Shown: positions 57,071 to 64,000 of the stretch, piece by piece
How the letters are laid out: the number at the start of each line of letters is the position of its first letter
How positions within the stretch are numbered: the stretch's first letter is position 1
Source: DASSSQ01 sp963839285
Lineage (GTDB): Bacteria > Actinomycetota > Thermoleophilia > Gaiellales > Gaiellaceae
Direction: 5' to 3'
Length of the DNA: 64,000 nucleotides
Assembly: GCA_963839285.1 (NCBI GenBank)
Contig: CAWIUN010000031.1
Location: forward strand, 1 to 64,000
The notes under the pieces: model-generated
Databases searched by the model: none
The model's input: the letters and a program-made list of their open reading frames with translations, nothing else
What the model was told of the DNA's origin: nothing
Program-made: the position numbers and the translations under genes

Positions 57071-58015
57071 GAGCCGGCCGCCGCGGCCCGGAGCGCGAGC
57101 AGCTCCCAGGCGACGTTCGCCGCCGCGAGCGCGGTGATCTGCCCGGGCCCGTCGTAGCTCGGCGAGACCTCGACCACGTCGGCCGCGGCGAGGCGGATCC
57201 CGCGCAGCGCGCGCAGGAAGGAGACGGCCTCGGCGGTCGTGAAGCCGCCGACCTCGGGCGTGCCCGTCCCGGGCGCGTAGGCCGGGTCGAGGAAGTCGAC
57301 GTCGAAGGAGAGGAAGACCGGCCGCTCGCCGACGCGCGCCTTCACCTCGAGCGCGAGCCCGGCCGGCCCGAGCGCGCGCAGCTCCTCGGCCGGGATCAGC
57401 CGGAAGCCGAGCCCGGTCGAGAGCGCGTAGTCGCCCGCGTCGTAGAGCGAGCCGCGCATGCCCGCCTGCACCGAGGCCCCGGCGTCGAGCAGGCCCTCCT
57501 CGGCGGCGCGGCGGAAGGTCGTGCCGTGGAACTCCTTCTGCCCGAAGTACTCGTCCCAGGTGTCCGCGTGGGCGTCGAGCTGGACGAGCGCGAGCGGCCC
57601 GTGCACCTGCGCGTGGGCGCGCAGCTCGGCGAGGGTGATCGTGTGGTCGCCGCCGAGCCCGATCGTGAAGACGCCGGCGCGCCGCGAGCGGCTGGAGGCC
57701 CTCCTCGATCCGGCGCAGGCTGCCGGGCGTGTCGCCGGGCGCGACCGGGACGTCGCCCCAGTCGACGACCCCGAGCGCGTCGAGCAGGTCGAGCCCGAAG
57801 GCCGGATGGTACGGCCGCAGCAGCGCCGAGGCCGACCGGATCGCCTCCGGCCCGAACCGCGGGCCGGGCCGGAAGCTCGTGCCGGTGTCGAACGGGATCC
57901 CGACCGCGGCCGCCTCGACGCCCTCGAGCTCGGTCACGTGCGGCAGCCGCATGAAGGTCTTGATCCCGGCGAAGCGGGGGATCACCTGCGCGTCGAGCGG
58001 GCGGAAGCGCGTCAC
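57067..58015 (-). CDS. Agmatinase/arginase-family ureohydrolase, one indel
   Basis: About 316 residues. Manganese ligands are visible in GLGGDHT, LVQLDAHADTWDEYF and FLSFDVDFLDPAYAPGTGTP. VGIPFDTGTSFRPGPRFGPE is the family N-terminal signature. An indel near 57685 lies before GVFTIGLGGDHT. Such enzymes split urea from agmatine, guanidinobutyrate, formiminoglutamate or ureidoglycolate-like compounds. GTG 58015 has TAGAGT 6 bp upstream. Forms an operon with the deacetylase-like gene. Confidence 0.9.
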
Positions 58016-58021
58016 GCGCCG

Positions 58022-58027
58022 ACTCTA
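58022..58027 (-). promoter_or_regulatory. Leaderless-type -10 box TAGAGT
   Basis: TAGAGT lies 6 bp before GTG 58015 on the minus strand, in a 37-bp divergent gap. Confidence 0.5.
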
Positions 58028-58039
58028 ACCGCGCCGTTG

Positions 58040-58045
58040 TAGGCT
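58040..58045 (+). promoter_or_regulatory. Leaderless-type -10 box TAGGCT
   Basis: TAGGCT lies 7 bp before ATG 58053, only 12 bp from the opposing TAGAGT box. Confidence 0.5.
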
Positions 58046-58052
58046 CGCCGCG

Positions 58053-59337
58053 ATGGCGGACCTCGTGCTCCGGAACGCGCGCCTGCTCGACCGCGACGGC
58101 CTCTGCGACCTCGCCGCCGAGGACGGCCGCTGGACGCGGATCGGCAGCCTCGCTCGAGACCGACGGCGACCGCGAGCTCGACTGCGAGGGGAGGCTCGTG
58201 ACGGCGCCGCTCGTCGACTGCCACCTGCACCTCGACGCGTCGCTGACCGCCGGGCGGCCGCGCTGGAACGAGTCGGGGACGCTGCTCGAGGGGATCGAGG
58301 TCTGGGGCGAGCTGAAGCCGAGCCTGACCGAGGAGGACGTGGTCGCGCGGGCCACCGAGATCGTCCGCTGGTCGGTCGCGAACGGCACGCTCGCGATCCG
58401 CGCGCACGCCGACGTCTCGGGCGAGAACGAGGCGATGGTGCGGGGGCTGCTCCGCGTGCGCGACGAGCTCGCGGAGCTCTGCACGATCCAGGTGACGGCG
58501 TTCCCGCAGGACGGGATCTTCGCCCGCGACGGCGACGAGGAGCGGCTCGAGCAGGCGATCCGGCTCGGCGTCGACTGCGTCGGCGGCATCCCGCACTACG
58601 AGCCGACCTCGGAGCTCGGCCTGCGCGAGGTGCACCGCGTCTTCGAGCTGGCGAAGCGGCACTCGCGGCGGATCGACGTCCACTGCGACGAGACGGACGA
58701 CCCGGCGAGCCGCTTCCTCGAGGTGATGGCCGACGACACCGTCGCCCACGGCCTCTCGGGCCGCGTCACCGCGAGCCACTGCACGGCGATGGGCTCCTAC
58801 GAGCCGTACTACTCCTCGAAGCTGCACGGCTTCCTGCGCCGCGCCGGGATCAACGTCGTCGTCAACCCGTTCGCCAACTCGCTGATCCAGGGGCGGCTCG
58901 ACCCCTACCCGAAGCGGCGCGGCTTCGCGCAGCTGAAGGAGCTGCTCGCGGCCGGCGTCAACGTCTCGCTCGGGAACGACGTGATCATGGATCCCTGGTA
59001 CAGCCTCGGGAAGGCGGACCTGGTCGAGGCGGCGTCGCTCGCGCTCCACTTCACGTACATGTCCGGCCGGGACGAGATCGTCGAGATGCTGCGCTGCGCG
59101 ACCCGTCGCGGCGCGCGGACGCTCGGGCTCGAGGACGAGTACGGCCTCGAGCCGGGCAAGCCCGCCGACTGCGTCGTCTTCGACGCGCCGAGCGCGCTCG
59201 AGGTGCTGCGGCTCCACCCGCCGCGGCGCTACGTCGTCCGCCGAGGCCGCCTCGTGGCCGAGACCGAGCCGGCGCGCACCGTCCTCTACGGCGAGGACGG
59301 CCGGGCGGCGCCGGTGACCTTCTCGCCCTCCTCGTAG
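58053..59337 (+). CDS. codA: Cytosine deaminase-like amidohydrolase, one indel
   Basis: About 428 residues. Metal and catalytic motifs match CodA: VDCHLHLDASLTAG, DVHCDETDDP, TASHCTAMGSYEPYY and LGNDVIMDPWY. An indel near 58152 interrupts the N-terminal beta part. The family deaminates cytosine to uracil and also related compounds such as creatinine or isocytosine, so the exact substrate is not certain. It is divergent from the ureohydrolase operon. Its last 52 bp overlap the convergent membrane protein gene. Confidence 0.88.
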
Positions 59338-60083
59338 ACAGCCGGTGCCCGCTCGGGCGGCGGGAGCTCGACGACCGTGACGTGCTGTCCGCGCCGCTCC
59401 GCCCCGCGGATCGCGCGTGCGACCGCCGTCGCGACGTCGGGCGCCGCGGCCCTCACCTCCTCGCGGCGGCCGCCCTCGAGCCGGAGCACGAGCTCGATCG
59501 CGACCGGCCGCGGCCGCGCGAGCGCGAGGATCGGCTGCAGCGCGACGGCGAGCACGTCGACCACGAGGGCGGCGCCGACCAGACGGCCGAGCAGCGATGA
59601 GCCGGCCTCCGTCCAGACCACCCCGGTCAGGACTCCCGCGAGCGCGAGCGAGAGCACGACCGAGGCGGCGAAGAGCCGGCGCACCGAGGCGGGGTCGCGT
59701 CTGCCGCGCCGGAGAACGAGCGAGGCGGTCTGGTCTGTCGCCGCCAGCCAGACGAGCGCCGTCGCGAGCGCGCGCCCGACCCCCTCCGGCGGCTCGTCCG
59801 GCGACCAGACCGCGACCAGCGCGAGCGTGAAGGCGGCGCCGGCGAGCGTCGCGACGACGACCGTGAGCAGCGGCAGGCGCCTGCGGTCGAGCAGCAGCGC
59901 CGCCGGCAGCACGGCGAGCCCCGCGGCCGCGACCAGCGCCGTCGACGAGAGGATGCGGCCTTCGGTCCGGCCGAAGTGGCCGAAGAGCAGGATCCCGACG
60001 GCAAGGAGCGCCGACGCCGACAGGAACGCCGCGACGACGAGCAGGATCCGACGACGAAGCACGGGCACCGCCTCCGCTCTCAT
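59286..60083 (-). CDS. Membrane protein of unknown function
   Basis: 265 residues with five to six helices (ILLVVAAFLSASALLAVGIL, ALVAAAGLAVLPAALLLDRR, LTVVVATLAGAAFTLALVAV, LFAASVVLSLALAGVLTGVV) and a soluble C-terminus of about 80 residues (VATAVARAIRGAERRGQHVT). I do not recognise it. ATG 60083 sits in the loop of a perfect hairpin; GTG 60062, with GGAGGCGG 8 bp upstream, is an equally good start. Confidence 0.6.
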   Translation of the reverse strand: MRAEAVPVLRRRILLVVAAFLSASALLAVGILLFGHFGRTEGRILSSTALVAAAGLAVLPAALLLDRRRLPLLTVVVATLAGAAFTLALVAVWSPDEPPEGVGRALATALVWLAATDQTASLVLRRGRRDPASVRRLFAASVVLSLALAGVLTGVVWTEAGSSLLGRLVGAALVVDVLAVALQPILALARPRPVAIELVLRLEGGRREEVRAAAPDVATAVARAIRGAERRGQHVTVVELPPPERAPAVYEEGEKVTGAARPSSP

Positions 60084-60102
60084 TCTGGAGCGGAGGCGGT
60101 GC
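60065..60102 (-). terminator. Perfect 15-bp hairpin between DUF892 and membrane protein genes
   Basis: Arms 60065-60079 and 60088-60102 are exact complements around an 8-base loop. It follows the DUF892 stop by 32 bp and overlaps the annotated start of the next gene, whose ribosome site lies in its distal arm. Confidence 0.7.
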
Positions 60103-60134
60103 GTTCGGAAGAGCGCCGCGTCCGCGGCGCGTGC

Positions 60135-60641
60135 CTACTCGGCTGCCTTCCGGTTGAGGCCGGCCTTGAGCATGCCGCCGGTCGCGATCTTCGTCAGCAG
60201 CTTGTCGGCGTTCGACTCCTCGTCCAGCGTCTGGTCGAGGGCGTCCTTCGCCTCGTCCAGCCCGAGCTCGTCGGCGAGCGTGCGGGCGGTGCCGTAGGCG
60301 GCGATCTCGTAGTGCTCGACGCGCTGGGCGGCCGCGATCAGCGCCGCGTCCTTGGCGGTCGGGTCGCCGGTCGCCTCGATCGCCTCCGAGCCCTCGGCGA
60401 CGAGACCCTTCATCGCCTTGCACTCCTCCACCGGCACCGGGAAGCCGACCGTGGGGATGATGTCCTCGAGCCGCTGCAGGTGGTCGCGCGTCTCGTTCAG
60501 GTGGTGCTCGAACGCCTCGCGCAACTCGTCGGCGTTCGCGGCCCTCGCCAGCTTCGGCAGCGCCTCGATCAGCTGCTGCTCGGCGCTGCGCAGGTCGCCG
60601 AGCTGCTCGGCGAGCACGTCCTGGAGCGAATCGAACTGCAT
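60135..60641 (-). CDS. DUF892/YciE-YciF ferritin-like protein
   Basis: 168 residues forming a four-helix ferritin-like bundle: LQDVLAEQLGDLRSAEQQLI, AFEHHLNETRDHLQRLEDII, AAQRVEHYEIAAYGTARTLA and LDQTLDEESNADKLLTKIA. Glu and His residues at the expected diiron positions (EQ, ETRDHLQRLE, EHYE, EE) are kept. These proteins accompany general stress responses. AGGAG lies before ATG 60641. The gene is intact. Confidence 0.9.
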   Translation of the reverse strand: MQFDSLQDVLAEQLGDLRSAEQQLIEALPKLARAANADELREAFEHHLNETRDHLQRLEDIIPTVGFPVPVEECKAMKGLVAEGSEAIEATGDPTAKDAALIAAAQRVEHYEIAAYGTARTLADELGLDEAKDALDQTLDEESNADKLLTKIATGGMLKAGLNRKAAE

Positions 60642-60737
60642 GCTGGGGCTCCTCTCCTCGGATATCGGTCGAGGTCCGCTACCCGGCGGAGCCGAACCGC
60701 AACCCGCAGGCTGGAAGACGTCCCGCCGGCTCCCCGC

Positions 60738-61722
60738 TCAGGCCGGACGGAAGGCGAACTCGGCCCAGAGCGGGTAGTGGTCGGAGATGCGCGCCTCCTT
60801 CTCCGACTGGCCGACGTCCTCGAGCAGGTGGTCGGTCCAGACGAAGGCGCCCGCGTCGCGGTAGCCGAGTGTCAGCGCGGGGCGCGCGCCCTTCGTGAAC
60901 CAGGCGATCTGGTCGTAGAAGGAGTGGCGGGCGGCGCTCTCGCCGACGGTGCGCGGCACGTCCAGCAGCTTCGCCGGCGGCGAGAGCCCGTACTCGACGA
61001 CGAACGCGCGCCAGTTCGGATCGTCGAGCCGGTCGATGTTGAAGTCGCCGAGCGCGATCAGGTTGCGGTTGAAGGCGTCGGGGTCCTCGGCGTGCGCGGC
61101 GAGCCACTTGGCGGCGCCGCGCAGCTCCGGCGTGCGGTCGCTCGGCGCGGTCGCCCCAGAGGATGTGCAGGCTGACGAGCGTGAAGGCGTCGCCGCCGGC
61201 GCGGAAGCTGACGGCGTAGGGGGTGCGGGCCCACTGGCTGCGCATGCCCGCGGTCTCCTCGTGCAGGTCGGCGTCCGGGATCACGAGCTCGCCGGCGAGC
61301 CCGGAGGGGCGCACGCGCCGGAGGTCGAAGAGGTAGCCGAGCCGCTCGTCGTTGCCCGGGTCGCCCTCGACCGGATCGGTGACGACGAAGCCCCAGTCGG
61401 GGCCGAGCACCTGCGCGAGCAGCCGCAGCGCCTCCAGGTTGCGCTTCAGCTCGACGAGGGCGACGACGTCGAAGCGCGAGACGATCTCCGCGATGCAGCA
61501 GACGTCCTGCAGGTTGCGCTTCGGCGACTGGCCCGGGCTCGTCGACCAGTGCCTGTTGACGCGGGCGAACTGGTGCAGGTTCCAGGTCGCGATCAGCAGG
61601 TTGCGGTCGAGCACCTTCGCAGGCAGCGTCTCGTCGAGCGCGGCGGCGAGCCGCTCGAGGACGGCGAGCGTCGCGGGCGGAGCCGGGTCGAAGCCGGCGG
61701 TCGGCGGCGGCAGGCGAGGCAC
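60738..61722 (-). CDS. Endonuclease/exonuclease/phosphatase (EEP) family protein, one indel
   Basis: About 328 residues: IATWNLHQFA, VVALVELKRNLEALR, VVTDPVEGDPGNDERLGYLF, LVSLHILWGD, then after an indel near 61147 ALGDFNIDRLDDPNW and ARISDHYPLWAEF. These carry the Asn, Glu, Asp/Asn and His of the DNase I-like fold. Substrate is unknown. GTG 61722 has TAGCGT 7 bp upstream. Confidence 0.85.
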
Positions 61723-61729
61723 GAGACCG

Positions 61730-61735
61730 ACGCTA
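61730..61735 (-). promoter_or_regulatory. Leaderless-type -10 box TAGCGT
   Basis: TAGCGT lies 7 bp before GTG 61722 on the minus strand. Confidence 0.5.
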
Positions 61736-61872
61736 CACGCGGCGGGAGACCCGCTTCCAGGTCGTCGCGGCGAGCTGCGCCGCCGTCCGGCCCCCGGCGC
61801 GGTGCCGAGCCGGACTGGCGCAACGCGGGCTCGAGCCGCTCGGGCCGACCGCCGAGGGTCGCACGAATGCCG

Positions 61873-63237
61873 CTACGGCACGATGTTGTGGTTGTGGTGG
61901 AAGACGTTGTCGGGGTCGACCCGGCGCTTCACCTGCACCAGCCGCTCCCAGTTCGGCCCGTACGCGTCCCGGATCGCGTCGTCGCCCTGGTCGTCGCCGA
62001 GGTAGTTGAGCCAGCGCCGCGCCGTCAGGTGCTCGGCGAGCGCGGCGTGCGTCTCGCGCGTCCAGGCGACGTTCGCGTCCGTGTCGGCCGGGTCGAGCCA
62101 GGTCGAGGGCAGCAGCATGTTCCAGCCCTCCTCCCGGTGCGGCACCGCGGTCGCGGTCGGATCGACACGGCAGACGGCGCCGTGGAAGTGCTCGAGCAGG
62201 ATCGCGCTCATCGTCGACGGGACCTGCGCGAAGCGCTCGACGGCCGTGTCGACGAACCCGTCCGTGAGACCGGTCGTGAAGCTCGAGAGCCAGTAGCCGA
62301 GCGCGCCCGCCGGGTAGCCGGCGTCGAGGAGCGTGTTCATGACCGGGTACGGCATCGGCCCCACCTCGACGAGGAGCGGCGCGCCCCAGGCCTTCAACGG
62401 CGCCAGGTCGCGTTCGGCGTCCTCGGGCGAGCCGGTGTGGAAGACGACCAGCGCCGCGATCTTCGTCCCCGAGCCGTCGGGCGCGTGCCCGAGCACGCAG
62501 AAGACCTCGAGGTCGTCGGAGGCGTCAGCGACCGCGTCGCGGTAGAAGCGCAGCAGCTCGCCCGCAGCCTCGAACGGGTGCGCGATCAGACCGCCGATCA
62601 CCGTCGCGACCGGGTGCAGCCGGTACTCGAGCGAGGCGGCTACGCCGAAGTTGCCGCCTCCGCCGCGCAGCGCCCAGAGAAGCTCCGGGTCGCTGTCCTC
62701 GTTCACGTCGAGGATGCGGCCGTCGGCGGTCACGAGCTCGACCGAGAGCAGGTTGTCGCAGCCGAGCCCGTACTTCGCCATCAGCCAGCCGAGCCCGCCG
62801 CCGAGCGTGTAGCCGGCGATGCCGGTGGTCGAGATCGCCCCGCCCGTGGTCGCGAGGCCGTGCGCCGCCGCCTCGCGGTTGAGCTCGCGCCAGAGCACGC
62901 CGCCCTGGGCGCGGAGCGTCGACGCCGCCGGGTCGACGTGGATGCCCTTCATCGGCGACAGGTCGATCATCAGCGCCCCGTCGACCACGCAGCGGCCCGC
63001 GACGTTGTGGCCGCCGCCGCGGACGCTGACGTCCAGCCCCTGCTCGCGGGCGAAGCGGACGGCGTCGGCGACGTCGGCGGTGTTGCGGCAGCGCGCGATC
63101 AGCGCCGGCCGCCGGTCGACGAGGCCGTTGTGGACGCGCCGCGCCTCCTCGTAGCCCTCGTCTCCCGCCTCGAGCACCACGCCCGAGAACGAAGCGCGCA
63201 GAGCGGCGAGACGGTCGGCAGCTGCGGTCGTGGCCAT
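61873..63237 (-). CDS. FAD-binding oxidoreductase, berberine-bridge (BBE) type
   Basis: 454 residues. The FAD domain shows VSVRGGGHNVAGRCVVDGAL, with the His that can bind FAD covalently, and GYTLGGGLGWLMAKYGLGCD with the second covalent-linkage Cys, so a bicovalent flavin is likely. LWALRGGGGNFGV and the C-terminal YGPNWERLVQVKRRVDPDNV, then FHHNHNI, are typical of BBE-type sugar or alkaloid oxidases. There is no signal peptide. GGAGGTG precedes ATG 63237. The gene is intact. Confidence 0.9.
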   Translation of the reverse strand: MATTAAADRLAALRASFSGVVLEAGDEGYEEARRVHNGLVDRRPALIARCRNTADVADAVRFAREQGLDVSVRGGGHNVAGRCVVDGALMIDLSPMKGIHVDPAASTLRAQGGVLWRELNREAAAHGLATTGGAISTTGIAGYTLGGGLGWLMAKYGLGCDNLLSVELVTADGRILDVNEDSDPELLWALRGGGGNFGVAASLEYRLHPVATVIGGLIAHPFEAAGELLRFYRDAVADASDDLEVFCVLGHAPDGSGTKIAALVVFHTGSPEDAERDLAPLKAWGAPLLVEVGPMPYPVMNTLLDAGYPAGALGYWLSSFTTGLTDGFVDTAVERFAQVPSTMSAILLEHFHGAVCRVDPTATAVPHREEGWNMLLPSTWLDPADTDANVAWTRETHAALAEHLTARRWLNYLGDDQGDDAIRDAYGPNWERLVQVKRRVDPDNVFHHNHNIVP

Positions 63238-63327
63238 GTGGCACCTCCGAGATAGACGTCGTCGGCGAGTCTAGTGGCGTCCCGCGCGATTCGCCATGAC
63301 CCGCCCGGTCGGCGCCCGGCACGTGCG

Positions 63328-63360
63328 GACGAGGCCCGGAGCGTCGCTCCGGGCCTCGTC
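63328..63360. terminator. 15-bp hairpin after the protease gene
   Basis: Arms 63328-63342 and 63346-63360 are exact complements with a 3-base loop. It lies 28 bp downstream of the minus-strand protease stop. Confidence 0.8.
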
Positions 63361-63388
63361 GCCACGTCACGTCGTCGATCGGCGTCGC

Positions 63389-64000
63389 TCAGCGCGAGAC
63401 GAACGTGATCTCGTCCCATTGCGCCGCCACCTCGGGCAGGCTCTGGAGCCAGTCCTGGACGGCCTGCGTGTCGATCCGGTAGGCGAAGCTGACGCCGCGG
63501 CAGTTGCCGTTCAGCACGAACGAGTTGACGGCGACGATCGTGTTCGACGCGTAGGGGCCGTAGAAGATCGGGCCGCCCGAGTCGCCGAAGCACGTCCCGC
63601 CCCGCCCCTGCGCAGGCGCAGAGCTGAGCTGGATGTTGAAGCCGCCGTTGTTGGCGCTCGTCAGGTTGACGACCTCGGTCTCCGCCATCAGCCGCGTCCG
63701 GAAGGACACGGTCTTCTTCGGGTTGTTCTGCGAGATGCGCGTGACGCCGTACCCCGAGACGGTGAAGGTCGTGTCCTGGGTCCCGCGCCGGGTCGCCAGC
63801 GAGTCGAGGAAGCCGGGCTCGGCGAGGGCGCCGAACTCGCCCGGGTCGATCGGGCTGTCGAGGATCGCGACCCCGACGTCGTGGTTGTTCGGGAAGCCGG
63901 CGAACTCGTCGAAGCCGTAGTCGTAGAGCGTGTGCGCCGTCGTGCAGAGATCCGTCGAGGCGACCGGGTTGCCGGAGGCGTCGAAGCAGGCGTCCGGGTA
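63389..64000 (-). CDS. Trypsin-like serine protease, N-terminus outside the window
   Basis: The visible 203 residues hold the catalytic Asp in NNHDVGVAILDSPI and the Ser in GTCFGDSGGPIFYG, followed by RIDTQAVQDWLQSLPEV. The His motif and any signal peptide lie beyond 64000. Cysteine pairs (CFDASGNP...DLCTT, GTCFGDSGG...NGNCRG) support an extracellular protein. The frame is open to the window edge. Confidence 0.85.
   Translation of the reverse strand, partial: YPDACFDASGNPVASTDLCTTAHTLYDYGFDEFAGFPNNHDVGVAILDSPIDPGEFGALAEPGFLDSLATRRGTQDTTFTVSGYGVTRISQNNPKKTVSFRTRLMAETEVVNLTSANNGGFNIQLSSAPAQGRGGTCFGDSGGPIFYGPYASNTIVAVNSFVLNGNCRGVSFAYRIDTQAVQDWLQSLPEVAAQWDEITFVSR

Overview
The window comes from a very GC-rich (about 73% by eye) actinobacterium. 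A Thermoleophilia-like lineage (Gaiellales or Solirubrobacterales) is the best guess. Supporting traits are a class II B12-dependent ribonucleotide reductase, an F420-type luciferase-like oxidoreductase, leaderless-style TANNNT boxes 6-8 bp before many starts, GTG/TTG starts and very tight gene packing. No rRNA, tRNA, CRISPR, insertion sequence or integrase was seen. Many genes carry one single-base indel with conserved protein sequence on both sides, which suggests an uncorrected long-read or metagenome assembly; such genes are given full span and the indel is noted.

Layout. 1-4.5 kb: cell-envelope sugar genes (NDP-sugar epimerase, PIG-V-like mannosyltransferase, LytR_C protein, O-antigen-ligase-like protein). 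4.6-8.2 kb: a secreted Gly-rich protein and nrdJ. 8.3-9.9 kb: degraded DUF4386 and cupin genes, then DUF4396. 10-15 kb: arylsulfotransferase-like lipoprotein, HAD protein lacking its nucleophile, GH2 hydrolase running into a UspA-DUF5661 protein. 15-22.8 kb: RecQ, small membrane protein, two large membrane proteins, proline dehydrogenase, OLD-family nuclease. 22.8-27.1 kb: CBS protein, ArsB/NhaD-type permease, small stress proteins, NarL-type two-component pair. 27.4-34 kb: MBL-like protein, enolase-superfamily enzyme, Nudix, MacB/FtsX-type exporter, F420-type oxidoreductase. 34.1-41.8 kb: a glycolate/glyoxylate module (glcF, glcE, glcD divergent from malate synthase, with a glycerate kinase nearby). 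41.8-46.9 kb: FAH enzyme, ABC exporter, Obg/DRG-like GTPase behind a structured leader, VOC protein, LtrA. 46.9-59.3 kb: a nucleobase/hydantoin catabolism island (M20 carbamoyl-amidohydrolase, NMT1-type ABC importer, dihydropyrimidinase, NCS1 permease, ureohydrolase, polysaccharide-deacetylase-like enzyme, cytosine-deaminase-like enzyme). 59.3-64 kb: membrane protein, DUF892 ferritin-like protein, EEP nuclease, BBE-type flavoprotein and a truncated trypsin-like protease.

Together the genes suggest an aerobic soil-type heterotroph that salvages pyrimidines or hydantoins for nitrogen and recycles two-carbon acids through glyoxylate. Two architectural traits stand out: widespread leaderless-type promoters, and convergent gene pairs that share one CTAG as both stop codons.
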